Source: Apium graveolens (lineage: Eukaryota > Streptophyta > Magnoliopsida > Apiales > Apiaceae). Taken from it: a stretch of 64,000 nucleotides of DNA. Below the pieces are notes generated by a model. It did no database searches and was not told the DNA's origin. It saw nothing but the letters and a program-made list of their open reading frames with translations. The translations under genes and the position numbers were made by a program. The stretch covers positions 144,592,476 through 144,656,475 of the forward strand of contig NC_133650.1 in assembly GCF_009905375.1 (NCBI RefSeq). Direction: 5' to 3'. Positions 1-12,232 of this stretch are shown here, piece by piece (the first letter of the stretch is position 1; the number at the start of each line of letters is the position of its first letter).

Positions 1-860
1 ATAAAATCTATAACGATTCAAGATTTTAAAATGAACAAACGATTATGAGATTCTCCTATTTATGAAACACGGAATTAAATACAAATTTTCTTTGTTTCTG
101 ATTTGGGGCGATTTTGTCAAAAGCGAGTTCATTGAACTTGTAAGGTTGTGGGTTTTAAGCGAGACCGTTGTGACCCCCTCACTACCTGGAAATTAAACCA
201 TTGACGAATATTGATTTGAAGTATTTTATTCAAGGAAAAAATGGGAATCTCTTTATGATGGGATCATGATCGTTTTAAAATTAAAAAAACCCTAAAGTTA
301 ATATCAAGTTGATCAGATGCCTTCCAATGAGTCCAATGCGTTAACCCCTAGATCGACCAAGAGTGGGTTCGCCAAAGCGAAGTACTCCTATCTATTGTGG
401 GAGATGCGTTGAAGTATATTGATACTTTTTGACTATTGGGTTTGACTTAACCAAGTTATCACAATAGGATTATGAACTTAGAGGCATAGAGTTTGGCGAG
501 ATTTATTAGATAAATATGAACAAATGTTGTTCCACCAAGCTATCCAAGAGTTATATAGTTGATATAATTGACAAATGTTGTCTACCTAAATAATCATGTT
601 TTAGGAGAAAAGCCAAAGCTAACCTAACGCGTGGTGAAATATGGATCTTGGCTCACTAGAAAGGATATATAAGATATTTTTTCCGAATTAATAGTTAGGG
701 CTATTGATTTGATAAAAATAGTGGGATATATATATTTTAAATATATATATGAATAATCACTTGAACATAACTTAATGATCATCTGTAGACTAAGTCATTT
801 TATGCACTTTAATATTGTAGATATCAAATGACAAATAACATAAATAACTTCTCTATATAA
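1..860 (+). other. 5' untranslated leader of element A
   Basis: No open frame is visible. The block around 45-130 (a run ending in ATGAAACACG, then AATTAAATA, then TTTTGTCAAAAG) has a recognisable counterpart in the leader of element C near 30985-31060 on the minus strand. That marks it as retroelement leader rather than host DNA. The PBS and 5' LTR would lie before base 1. Confidence 0.6.
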
Positions 861-864
861 TAGT

Positions 865-1650
865 CCTTGAGAAGGACAAGCTGACATGAAATAATTTCCT
901 CGATTGACATGGGAACTTGAGGATTGTCCTCGGGTTCAAGGATGTCACTCAAACCCCTCCCTTATTTCCTCTAGCTGGGAATGAAACATGTGCAGAAAAA
1001 AATGCTTACCAGATTCAAATTAATTATGCAACTGATGTTTCATGTCTCATGCTTGTAATTATGAGTGTTGAGCTTTAGAAGCAACAAGAGCATAATAATG
1101 CTTATGATATGATTGAGCACCTTCAAAAGATGTATGAAGGATAGGCTCATCAGAAAGATTTGACAATAATAAGGCACCATACTTTTGCATTAATGGGAGA
1201 ATCATATCCGGTTGGACCACATGTTCTAAAGGTGATATGCATACGTACCTTGATATTTGGGTTTCAAGAATGGTCTAGAGATTCAGCTTGATTTGATCAA
1301 ACGATCTTTGAACAAATTCTAATTTCAGTTTGTTAAGAAAAAAAGGAATGAGATAGATAGAACACTCACTGAGTTGTTAAGCATGTTTAGAAGTGCTGAA
1401 AATACACGGTAAAACATGAATTACGTCCATATTGATGATGTACACATGGAATGCAAATGGGAAATGAAAGTAGACAGGCAATGTGAAGATTTGATCTTAT
1501 TCGGTGCCAAACCAAAGTCCAATCCCAAAGGGCTTTTGAAGCCTAATAGTGGTGTTGCTAAAAGAGATGATTGTGATTTCTGTGGAAATAATGGATGAAG
1601 GGAAGTTAAATTGTCGAGCTTATTTAGAAGATCTAAAGAAGAAGACTAGC
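865..1650 (+). pseudogene. gag: Gag remnant of element A
   Basis: A decayed Copia Gag capsid precursor. Around 905-940 the translation keeps the pattern N-L-R-I-V-L seen in the Gag of element C (residues near its N-terminus). Around 1060-1250 it matches the next conserved block (a leucine-rich stretch after MS.EL, then a block like HVLK). A CX2C half-knuckle (DFCGNNG) near 1570-1597 is all that remains of the CCHC zinc finger. Several stops and frameshifts break the frame. The longest open piece is about 60 codons at 1416-1598. It cannot make a working Gag. Confidence 0.65.
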
Positions 1651-1789
1651 AATGGTCAAGCTTCAGGTATAGGTTAGAATTAGAACAAAAGTTGTTGCTC
1701 TAGTTGAAGGAACTCGATACTTAATTTTGCCCATAAGGCGAGATTGAGAACTTGATAAACTGTTATTAAGTGCCTGCCTTTAACGGATA

Positions 1790-2970
1790 CATTAAGTCAA
1801 TTTCTTGTCAGAACAAGAAAGGTTTTCATTTTAATTAAATAAATAATAGTTGTTTATTATATTTCAATGATAAGACTTATAATGTTGCACAATTAGTTAA
1901 CAATTTATATGTTCTAAGTTGACTCAAATCAAACATTACCTCTAGCATTTTCGTTAAGCCATATTAATGAGAAACGCATTTCTGAGTTACATATAGATGA
2001 ATACTTGGATAAGTTTGCTTTGAATCATACAGAAGATACGAACTTTGTCTCATTGGCAAAATGACTAAAGCTTCTTTTACCTGATCAGGTGAAAGGGCCA
2101 CAGAACGATTAAGACTTATACATAATGATGTATGTGGTTGAATGAATATAATGGCAAGGGGTGGCTTATACTACTTGATAACATTTACTGATGATTTCAG
2201 TAGAGATGGATATGTGGTTCTTATGCAGAACAAATCTGATTCTTTTGAAATGTTCAAAGAATATAAGGCCAAGTAGAAAAGCAAACAAGAGAAAAGTATA
2301 AAAGTTTTACGATCAGATCATGGAGGAGAATACTTAAACCTCAATTTTAAGAGTTTTTTGAAGGAGTGTGATAGTATATCATAACTTACTCCTTCTGGAA
2401 TACCTCAATGGAATAGAGATTCTGAGAGGAGAAATCGTACCTTGTTGGACATAGTGCGATCGGTGATGAGTCAGGCGGATCTTCCATTCAGTTTCTAGGG
2501 TTATGCTCTAAAAACGGCTGCATATACACTTAACCAAGTTCTGACTAAAGCGGTTCAAAATACTCGGTATGAGATATAGAGTGATAAATGTCATAACATG
2601 TCATTTATGAAAATTTGGGGACGTGAAGCATTTGTAAAACGTTTAGCCTCTAACAAGCTCGGACCAAAATTAGATAGATGCTATTTTGTGGGATACCAAA
2701 GTGAGACTAGGGTATAGTTTTTATAATCCTTCCGAGAACAAAGTGTTTGTTACTTGGGCCGCTATATTTCTTGAGGGAGAACTACTTTCTAAGAAAATCA
2801 GTGGGAGGATAATACATCTCGATGAATATCGCGAACCACATGATAACATTGAACCAGAGTTGGAATAAGATCAGGATGTACATAAAAATGTTGAAAGTAA
2901 TCCTGTCCAAGAAACACAGGTTATTCGTAGATCTAGTAGGATTCACCATGAGCCCGGGAGAAATTATGAA
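1790..2970 (+). pseudogene. pol: GAG-pre-integrase and integrase remnant of element A
   Basis: Out-of-frame pieces match a Copia integrase. GKMTKASF at about 2055-2080 belongs to the zinc-binding N-terminal part. H-N-D-V-C-G near 2125 holds the first catalytic Asp. RSDHGGEY near 2311-2334 holds the second Asp. SERRNRTLLDIV near 2424-2459 holds the Glu. Stops interrupt the frame repeatedly (for example after KAK near 2275 and after the PFSF segment near 2497). The C-terminal linker with HLDEYREPHD follows at 2815-2845. Strand and order fit the RT remnant just downstream. Confidence 0.8.
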
Positions 2971-4470
2971 TTTCTTTTGACTCAAGATGGTGATGTGATG
3001 CATACGGATAATGATAGGCCTCTCATCTACCATGATGCTATGAATAGTTCAGACTCCGAGAGATTGCTAGAGGCCATAAAATCCGAGACGGAATCAATGT
3101 TTCAAAATAAAGTATTAACTTTAGTTGATCCACTCGATGGGGTAAAACCTATAGGGTGCAAGCGGGTTTTTAAGAAGAAAACTAACATGGATGGTAAAGT
3201 ACATACCTATAAGACGCTACTAGTGGCAAAAGGTTTCAAACAAATTCATGGTATAGACTATAATGAGATTTTTCACCGGTTACTATGGTGTCCATCAGGA
3301 ATTTGTTAGCAATAGTTGTTTACTTTGACTATGAGATTTGGCAAATGGATGTCAAAAAAGCTTTCTTATATGGGAGCCTTGAAGAGGATGTATATATGAT
3401 ACAACCTGAGGGTTTTGTCGATCCAAAGTTTGTTAAGATAGTTTGTAATTGCTTCTATCTATTTATAGATTGAAGCAAGCCTCAAGGAGAATAAATATTC
3501 ATTTTGATAAAATGGTCAAAGTGTTTGGCTTTATTCAAAATGAAGATGAACCATGTGTTTGCAAGAAGGTTAGTGGGAGCAATGTGACATTCCTAGTATT
3601 ATATGTAGATGATATATAACAAATAAGGAATGTCATACCTTCTCTATAGGCTGTTAAGACTTGGTTGAGAAATAGTTTCTCGGTGAAAGTCTTATGCGAT
3701 GCTACCTATATATTAGGGATCAAGATCTATAGAGATAGATTGAAAAGATTAATCGACCTAGTCGGAGTACATACATTGATAAAATATTGCATCATTTTAG
3801 GATGTAGGAGATAAAGAAATGATATGTTTCGATGTCTCATGGGATAGTGATCTCAAAAGATAACTACCCCCTAAATCATTAGATGATAAGGGTCATTTGA
3901 GAAAGCTCCATATGCTTTAGCAATTGGATCTATAATGTGTACAATGATATGTATTTATCCTGATGTTTCGTATACTTTGAGCATGACGAGCAGATACTAG
4001 TCTAATCCAGGTAATGGTCACTGGATTATTTTCAAGAATATTCTTAAGTACTTAAAGAGGACTAAAGATTTATTTTTGGTGTATGGAGAAGATAGGGAAC
4101 TGGTTGTAAAGGGTTACACTGATACTAGTTTCTGAAGCTAATTTTTGGACAGATAAGGATGATTACGAGTTTATGTCTGTTTTGTGTTTTGTCTAAATAT
4201 AATTGATGTTAGCTTGAATAGTTCAAAGCAAGAACATTGATGATTCTTTGGAAGCCGAATATATTGATATTTTTTTGAAACAACCATGGAGACTGTTTAG
4301 GCATGTCCGTAGGCAATATCACCTTATTAATGAGATTAATGATTAAGGATATATAAATGTTAAGTGCATATTAATGATAGTGTTACAGACCCGCTGACTA
4401 AGGCTTTGTCGCAGCAAAAGTATGATGGTCATACTAGTTCCATAAGTATTAGATACATGGGTGATTGGCT
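2971..4470 (+). pseudogene. pol: Reverse transcriptase and RNase H remnant of element A
   Basis: The RT starts with the Copia block ending in LVAKGFKQIHGIDYNE (about 3221-3268). It continues with WQMDVKKAFLYGSLEEDVY (3340-3396) in a shifted frame, then reaches the catalytic YVDDI at about 3600-3614, still intact. RNase H pieces (YTDTSF near 4115, EAEYID near 4255) run to 4470. At least six stops or frameshifts separate the blocks, so the gene is dead even though the YVDD box survives. Confidence 0.8.
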
Positions 4471-4477
4471 CTAGTGT

Positions 4478-4488
4478 AAGTGGGAGAT
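4478..4488 (+). other. Polypurine tract of element A
   Basis: AAGTGGGAGAT lies directly before the TGTTAGTG start of the LTR. It is nearly the same as the tract at the matching place in element C. In retrotransposons this purine run primes plus-strand DNA synthesis. Confidence 0.75.
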
Positions 4489-4599
4489 TGTTAGTGTTTG
4501 TGCCCTAGAGACAACACTATGATGTTTTAGTTTAAGACATTAGGATTATTAATGTTTATGTTCTATCGATTATTCTCTTTATAATTTATTAATTCTTAA
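4489..4599 (+). repeat. 3' LTR of element A, first segment
   Basis: Begins TGTTAGTGTTTGTGCC right after the PPT and is cut by element B. The five bases CTTAA at 4595-4599 are repeated at 42775-42779 as B's target-site duplication, after which the LTR resumes. Confidence 0.75.
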
Positions 4600-4721
4600 T
4601 GTTAGGTCACACAACACTATAGAAGGGGGTTGAATATAGTGTTTATACAATCAAATCGATTTTAACACAAGTATGTAACAAAGATCAAGTATATTCAAAT
4701 AAACTATGTTACAATATGAAC
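4600..4721 (-). repeat. 3' LTR of element B, outer segment
   Basis: Matches the outer 122 bases of the right LTR (42203 onward), including GAAGGGGGTTGAATATAG. It is interrupted at 4721 by the long solo LTR, whose TSD copies are TGAAC at 4717-4721 and 8651-8655. Confidence 0.9.
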
Positions 4722-7700
4722 TGTCACACCCCCTACTTAACAATACATAATATAAAACTATTACAATAGTTAAAAGAAAGTAAATACAACCGAATCCAAG
4801 ATCTTACAGTTTAGGGTTTGGAACAACCCAACACTATTAACTACTACAACTGGTTTTAATATCGAGTCCTCACATAAAACTATCTCTTATTCTACCTGAG
4901 CTCGAACATACGCATCAGCATCTCAAGTCTTACGTGTTGTCTGCTTGAATTTAACCATAGCTGCTAGCTGTAATATCAGGGTGAAAGCAAGTAGTGAGCC
5001 AAATGCTAAACAAGTGCTAAACAATACGGTACTAAACATAAATCGAGATATATATAAAATAATAACAATGTGAAGATAGAGCTAATAATAATAATAGATG
5101 AACTTTTGGGTGATGGCATCATTTGTTTGTATCAAAACATTTCCAAAATCATTTCTTAATCAAAAACCATTTTATGACGCTACAGATTACAGCCGGTGAT
5201 CAGCCGCGAAGTAATCCCGAACCTCGCTGGGTTCTAAAACATTAATGGGATCCCTAGGCAACTTTTAAGCCTACAATTTAAGTGTGGAAAGGACTTGCGT
5301 CTCAGTCCAGATCCACCATTTAAAGAAAACATTTGCCCCCCTTTGGGACTGAAAATCCAAATTTTTAATCATTTCAAAAACGGATGCCGATTGACAATTA
5401 ATTTCTTAAACAATAAACATTTTTATCAAGGGGTATGAATCCACTTTGAAACACTGGAAATATGTCCACTAGGGCCATGATCCACTGGACTTTACTCTAT
5501 CAGGGTAATTGAAAGGTTTTTGTTTACAAGGACTTTGACAAGGAGATTTAGTAAGGTTATCGGATAATATAGAAGAGTAATGCCAGACTAGGCTTAAAGC
5601 AATAGTTTTAGATAAGGTATAGGTATTAAAATGTCAAGAAGATAAGCATTACTGGTTCCAGGTATGATATAGGTGTTAAAATACAAAGAAAGTGATCATC
5701 AACTCAAGGTATAACAGGGTATCAAGCTTTAGGGTAAGGATAGGGTTATCAAGCAATCATTAAATTTTTTTAAGGAATGACTGTCTTCTAGGCTTCAAGC
5801 TGAGGTTACTGAGTATAACTTACACATGGTTCAACATCACAATTACTTGCAATAGACACTTGAGGGTTCATGGCATTTCTATATAATACGAAGATAGGTT
5901 TGAGAACCACTCGGTTCAAGTATAACAAGATAAATCAGAATACTCGAATTATATATAGGAACTAGTTATCACACATTTGCAGTGGAAACTAAAAAGCAGG
6001 TTGAATCACTTGCCTTTAGAAAGGCTAGACTGGACTGGCAGGTAGGAGCAACTGGAAGCTTTACTCGACCTTTATGGCAAGTTTACCCTCATCTCGAGAT
6101 CCTACACAAATAATAATAACCTCATTATAATATATTCTCACCAACTCAACCTATTTGCAAACCGAAATTAAACACAATGGCACTTAGGCCTATATACACG
6201 CAATTTTTAATCACATTATAAACATAATAGTACACATAGCCACATATGCTTACATACCATATTTAAGTACCAAATAATATCACACACACCATATTGCAAC
6301 ACTAGGCTTGGATGATCTCGCTCCACAACTTAAGTCACTTGATCGCTAAACTAGACAAAATCTCCAAATTTTGGCATCCTAACTCGAAGTGCCTTTGCTA
6401 AACCATCCAATTCCTATTGACCCTAACTTGGGCCTTTCACTCTACTGGCTTTATGCTATCTTGCTACTATAGTGGTCAACCTAGGCCTCACTCATAAGTG
6501 ATCTAAAAGTATGTGGTAGGTGAATGTGCTTATTATGGTAAATTTCAGAATGACATCTATGATTTCTTGGGTGCATTTGACACTCTTAAACTTCAAGTTT
6601 ACCTCCAAAACTTCTACACTAGACTCTTCTGATCATAAGGCAACTCCCAAACTTGATGTGGCTCAAGGGCCTAGTTTGGCCTCCCTAGGCCTAAGCTTAA
6701 AGTCCATGGTTCCACTATTTTTCTGGGCAGAAAAGGTCCTGACTTGAACTAACTTGTGACACATTATTCTATCTCAAATTCTATGAACTATGGCTGGAAA
6801 AACTCCTCTAACACTCCCTCTAACTAAGGCCCAACAGGGCCTAATGAGGGCCTACCTATGACATGCTCAAAACTTCCCATTTCTAAATTGCAACAAAACT
6901 ATCCCCTGCTGGACAGATTTTGTGATTCCACTCGTGCACCTAATCAAACGTCTTACAAACATCCAAAACACACCTAAAAACTATTTTATACTCCTAGGGC
7001 TAGCTTCTGGTTGCTTGGGCCTCAAAGTGCACAACAATGACATCAAATCTCACTCTAAACCTCAGGGTACCAAACTGATTTTCTGCAGAAACTAATACCC
7101 TCCTTTCACCAAGGTTCTTACTTAACAAACCCAACTAACAACAACCAAAAACTCAAACCAATCCTTAACTAAGGTGATCTACTGAACTAAATCTCTTGCA
7201 CTCAAAACAGGCTTAGTGGAAATCATCCTTACCTAAGGTGCAACATAGCAAAATAAAAGTAATCACATTACACAAATTACAAGTCATCAAGTTTTCAAGG
7301 ACAACAACTTTTACCTTCTTGATAAATATAAACGAATTAACATCACATATTAAGGAGCACAAATATTAATTAATATCTTAACTTAACTGAAATTAAAGTT
7401 TACTAACAAAAATATCAATCCACATGATCAAGAACTTCCAAAATTCAAGAGTGGTTTACATGCATGCATGCCTTCGAATCTTACAAACCAAAACAACATG
7501 ATTTCCAAATAAATTTTCATCATAATTCAACATGCAAGCCTAACATGGATTATAACTAAATGACCACCTAGCATGCAAAGGTTTTTACCAAGCTTTTACT
7601 ACAAATTTCATGTTATCATCATAAAAACACATAAAAATGAAACAAGGCAACAAAACACCATCCATTCGGCTCCTATCAAGTCATGGCCGAATGGATTAGG

Positions 7701-8650
7701 GTGAAAATAAAATTTTCATAAGTGTAACACACTCATGTCTAGCCATTCTCAACCCTGAGATACTATAACTCATGGTGAAAGCCTTGGATTCACAAGAATC
7801 AAGGATGTTCACTTTGAGTTTAACAAAAACACCACCATGCAAGGCCAACATATAAGTTTTTCACTCTAAACTCTAGAGATATATAAGAACAACATGTAGG
7901 GAGTAAGATTACATGATTATAGGATGATTGTTTGAGTGAAAAAATGAAGAAAGGAAGGGAATGGGGGCCTCAGCTATGGAATGGCCGAGAGGGAGGGGGA
8001 AAAGCCGAGAGGGAGGGAGGAGGAGAAAGAGGAGGGTGAAGTGGTGGGGTGGAATGGAGTGATCATCACTCTTTGTTTTTTTTATGTCCTTGATTTGACT
8101 AAAATGTGAATGGATTTAGGAAATGACAAGAGTAACCCTCTAGCTAAAGTTAGGCCATTTTGTATGCAAGGTCAAAGAGGTAATTTGGCTAACAAAATGT
8201 GAGTTAGTGGGGTTGGAAATGTCTTCTTTGCCCTTTAATTGAATGGAAGAGTGATTTGCATGCAAGGATTTCCATGTAATTTGCTAATTATTAAACAACT
8301 AATTTTCAAAGATTTACTTTTATAAAATAAAATAAAACTTCAAAAATTATAAAATTTATACCATAAAATAACTTGGATTTTTAGAAATTTTATGAGATCA
8401 CTTTTGAAATTTGTGAGTGAGATAATTTTTAAAAGATAATATTCCAAGGTATAGAATATTCTTTATAAGTCAAAAATAAGGGCAATTAATAAAACTCTTG
8501 CTTTGAAAAAAAATTTATATACTACATAAAGCGATTTATTATGCAGAAATTTCCATTTACACAAACATACAATCATTATGCATATCTATAATCGACTCTA
8601 ATATGATACAGAGTTCACAAATAATATTACACAAAATACCGGTCGTAACA
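4722..8650 (-). mobile_element. Solo long LTR (3,929 bp), probably from a Tekay/Del-type Gypsy element
   Basis: Starts TGTCACACCCCC and ends GGTCGTAACA, so it has TG...CA termini, and is flanked by a perfect 5-bp TSD, TGAAC. On the minus strand it ends GGGGGTGTGACA, the kind of end seen on long-LTR Gypsy families; elements E and G in this window have LTRs of 4.4 and 3.4 kb. There is no coding domain, no PBS/PPT and no pair of direct terminal repeats, so LTR-LTR recombination leaving one LTR is the simplest reading. A purine-rich stretch with a repeated CCGAGAGGGAGGG lies at 7940-8040. A perfect inverted repeat lies at 7661-7695. I see no gene in it. Confidence 0.75.
7661..7695. repeat. Inverted repeat (hairpin) in the solo LTR
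   Basis: TCCATTCGGC at 7661-7670 and its exact reverse complement GCCGAATGGA at 7686-7695, with a 15-nt loop. Its role is unknown. It could fold in the LTR transcript. Confidence 0.6.
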
Positions 8651-8655
8651 TGAAC

Positions 8656-9105
8656 CGTTGTTCTCTCTCAGTGATGAACAAATATCACTAGGAGCTGCTA
8701 GGTTACAATGAATAATATTCTCGATAATGATAACACCTATAGTGTAAACCCTAAGCTGTGTTTATATAGTACACAGTTACAAGATATATTCTAATTGATA
8801 TGGAATATAATTATGTCTCCTAAAATATATCAATTAGATATCTTTTAGAAGTCTTCCAGTCCTCTAACTCTTTCCATGCATATCTTCTATTGTTTTAGTC
8901 CAGATCTTCTCTCCTGTAAATCAACCACATTCCTTATCTGAAAGTCTTCCCGCACTTAAGTACTGATATGTATCTTCTGACACCTTAAGTTTTGATATTA
9001 AGTTCTGACTTCAGTAAGTTTTGATTTCAGTAAGTCCTGATATGTCCTGTTGTTAAGTTCTAAACACAAATCAGATTAGACATGACATCTCAAATATATC
9101 TAACA
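8656..9105 (-). repeat. 3' LTR of element B, inner segment
   Basis: Matches 42325-42774 of the right LTR and ends TATATCTAACA. At 8957-9060 it holds a tight cluster of variants of the motif AAGTTCTGAT (TAAGTACTGAT, TAAGTTTTGAT, TAAGTTCTGAC, TAAGTCCTGAT). The right LTR has the same cluster at 42625-42735. A TATA-like ACTATATAAA (minus strand) lies at 8761-8770. Confidence 0.9.
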
Positions 9106-9120
9106 ATCTCCCCCAACTTG
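9106..9120 (-). other. Polypurine tract of element B
   Basis: On the minus strand CAAGTTGGGGGAGAT abuts the LTR start. Element D has TTGGGGGAGAT at the same position. The following bases, 9121-9364, hold no recognisable gene and are 3' untranslated sequence after ORF3. Confidence 0.8.
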
Positions 9121-9364
9121 TAAATTATGAAAAATATACAAGTTAATAGATTTGATGATGTCAAAAACATTTAAGTACAAATGCAATGAGAATTTAAATA
9201 AACAACTAACTACAACTTATAGCCCTTGTAGCTTTTACCAATCTTAGTGAGGCAATCTGAATCCAAAGTGATTCTTGACAAAGTTTGATATCAGCTTTTT
9301 CTTCTTTATTCCTCAAGACTTGAGATAGTGTAGCTTTGACTTGCTTCAATTCTTCATTCTGACT

Positions 9365-10423
9365 TCAAATCTGGTAGATTGCAGTCCTTAGTGCTGAGAT
9401 GTGATTTTTTTCTAAACCATCAATAAGTCTGATCACCCTTGGATGTGAAGAGTCTTCATTATAGCACAGACATTTCTCTTTCATAATCACTTCAAGTTTA
9501 GCAGAATCCTTCTTCATTGGAATTTCACTTCCATCATCTTCAACTATGTTTGGAATGAATTCTGTAACCCTTGAACCAAAAATTCTTGCTTTATCTCTTA
9601 TGGTCTTCATAATGAAATTTGACCATCTCCTGATAATCTCAGACTATATCTCTAAAAGATAATGAAAGAATTGAAGTTCTTTCAAAGATTTGTTCAGCAC
9701 ATCTGATTCTGACATTATATATTATTCCATCTTCAAGAAATAGAATCAGATTTTCTTTGACATTATGTTTATCATGAGCATCCAGTACCACTTGAACAGA
9801 GATAACCTTATCAAGGTATTTCTGTGTAACATCTTCAAGAGGTCTGTCAGTCAATAGAAATGGATCTTTGGTAGCTACTTCAACTCCTGTCTTGATCTTG
9901 GCTTCATCATAATCTAGCCCTGCTCTGTCTCTTGGTTCTCTAGCATTTAACCCAATAGTCATGAAATCAGACAACCAAAGAAGATTTTCCATAGAAGTTT
10001 CTTTTTATCAGCAACTTTCATTTTGCCTAAATCAACTTGAGCTATGTCAGAGGTTGATATCTTGATGACTTTATCAGAACTTGTTGTTTCTTCTGTAGCT
10101 TGTTGTTCTTCACTCTGAACAACTTGAGCTTTGTCAGAGGTTGTCTTAGATTCTTCAGTAATCTTTCTTCTTTTCAGAGTTTGAACAGATTCATCTTCAG
10201 CAAGAGTATCATCATGAACTTGAACCATTTTGCACACTGGTTTCATCAGGATTTGAGGAATTTTCATCTCCTGTGGCTTTATTGGTTCATCAACTTTTCC
10301 TTTCCCTTTATCTTTGGGATCAATATCAGTTTGTGATCTAGTCTTGGGCTTTGATGCCTCAGTATTTGATTTCTCCTTGATCATAATGCCTTTTTTCCTT
10401 AGTCCTTGGAGGATTCTTTGCAA
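9365..10423 (-). pseudogene. ORF3 of element B, C-terminal part (frameshifted)
   Basis: Three overlapping minus-strand frames (10423-9959, 9992-9639, 9610-9365) together form the end of ORF3. The first is rich in Lys, Ser, Thr and Gln. The second holds a compact segment (residues like DPFLLTDRPLEDV, then ILFLEDGIIYNV) that lines up with the C-terminal domain of ORF3 in element D (near GDYLYLCDIKEF and LVFKYKGGREIQW, 13860-14020). The third holds a short helix-like end (RVIRLIDGLEK) matching D's RLVLKKIEELR. Frames shift at about 10400, 9975 and 9620, so the copy is broken. Function unknown. I see no membrane segment or enzyme motif. Confidence 0.6.
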
Positions 10424-11940
10424 CAGATGCTTTTGACTTTAGATTTATCTTCTCAGCTTTATATCTAGCTTCTTCCTCCTTGAGATTTTCTAAATCCATT
10501 CCAGGATTATGTTTCAGAAATAATATTCTAGCAATCTCTTCATCAAGTGTCTGAATCTTGGAATCCTTGTAGTAGACAGTAGTCTCCTTTCCCTTGAGCT
10601 TCAGAGTTTGCAGAAACTTCTGAGAGTCTTGACTTCCACCTTGAATCAGAACATCAGGATTTGTCATCAGACTTTGCTTATCAGAACTTGATATTAAACT
10701 TTTAGCATTCACAGCATCAGAAATTACTTTCTGTGAAGATTTTCCTTGAACTTTTCCTTGACTTCTACTCTTATCAGAGTTTCCCTGGTCATCACCTTTG
10801 TCATCTTTCTTCTTCAGTATTTGAGTAGGTGAGCATTTGGACTTAACTACCTTCTCCCCCTTTTTGGATTCATCTGGAAGTAGGAGAGAGAGAAGAAGTT
10901 CTACTGAAGATTGAATCTCATCCAATTGAGGTTTTTGAGAAGCTTGATTCTGCAGGACCTCAGTAATTTGGGCCTGTTGCTTCTCCTGAACCTTCTCAAT
11001 TGCTTTAACTTTTTCAGAAATAGGTCTGATAAACCTCTTTTTATCAAGTTTGGTCTCCATATCCATCTTTTCAGCTTTTTCCAGAAGTTTGTCAACCTTT
11101 TCATGAGTTGTAGAGTGTTGTCCTTGAAGAGTCTTGACACTTAGAGCTGTGACTTTGAGTTGAATCTTGAAATCAGAATTCGTCATCAGCTCATCAGCTT
11201 TAGCAATATGCTCTGTCTGGACTTTAGAGCTTGGAATGAAATTAGATTCATTCCACTTCTTGGTCCACTCAACCTCTCTGTGAGTTTCTTCCCAAGGAAC
11301 ATGAGCATCCTTTTCAACAAATTTCTCAATGAGTGCCTCCTTTCCAAGAATAGGAGCTGGAGTATCTACTGAAACACTATCTCCAGAACTTGAAGAAGAT
11401 TCATTATCCTCTGACAACACAAGAGTGTGTGAGGCTATAGGAGATTCTGGTACAACTTCATCTAAATTCTGATCTTCAGGTTCCTGATCCAGAATTGGTG
11501 TAGATGGTATCTCAGCATTTAAGGTTGGAGAATTAACTATAGATGGCTGAGCTGCTGTTGGAGCTTCCAGATAAAGAACAGTTGGAATGTGCAGCCTATG
11601 GATGTCAATTTCAGGACTTAATCCTGAATCTTTAACTGTAATATTTTCATGAAGAGGAGAGACATGAGGTGTGATCACTGTATCCTGAATAGTGTCTTCA
11701 GCATGAGTTGGAGGTGGTAAGGATTCAATTACTATTGGCTGTGAGATCAGAGATTCCTGATCCCCTTCCTCAGCTTCATTAGTGTCCTCAGATGGAGGCT
11801 TAGCCATATGCCTTCCTGCCCCCATTTTCTTTAATCTTCTTGATAGTGAAGGAGTTTCTTGAGCAGCATCAGAACTTACAGTTCTTTTCCTCTTCAAATT
11901 ACCGAAAACCTCAGCTTCAGTCTTTTTCTAATGGGTTGAC
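10359..11940 (-). pseudogene. ORF3 of element B, middle part
   Basis: A 512-codon open minus-strand frame with no ATG at its head. It is the continuation of the ORF3 frame at 33863-34952, which element C split. Across the insertion point the frame is kept apart from one TAG near 11926. The protein is hydrophilic: Ser/Pro/Glu-rich first half, a possible coiled coil in the middle (KVDKLLEKAEKMDMETKLDK region), then KKGEK and Lys-rich stretches. Similar composition and the KKGE motif occur in ORF3 of element D. Copies of the B motif AAGTTCTGAT are read here as SSD. Not recognised as any known enzyme. Confidence 0.65.
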
Positions 11941-11945
11941 CCTTC

Positions 11946-12232
11946 TGAAGGGTTTTTAGCACATAAACGCAACGAAAACGTAAATTTAAATCTTAAAAAA
12001 AATCCGAAATCCTCCGCAGGATCATGCGAAAAATAATATTTAATTCGTAGTTCAGTATGTTTACCTTAAGAAGCTTTACGTTAATGGAAAGATGGAGGTC
12101 TTTAATAACGATCCAAGAACGATGAACGGAAAGCCCTAGCAGCTGCTCCTCAAGTGTGAAGCACTCAACCGGTATCCACCAAGAGTACAATGTGATGGAG
12201 GAGGAAGAGGTTGAGAGAATTAGTTGCCTCCC
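11946..12232 (-). repeat. 3' LTR of element C, outer segment
   Basis: Matches 32132-32420 of the right LTR (GGGTTTTTAGCACATAAAC, then CCTCCGCAGGATC). Cut by element D; the CTCCC at 12228-12232 recurs at 25052-25056. Confidence 0.9.

Noticed and set aside
6520..6747. 75-codon + strand open frame as a possible host gene
   Set aside because: It lies inside the 3.9 kb solo LTR, has no recognisable domain and no gene-like context.
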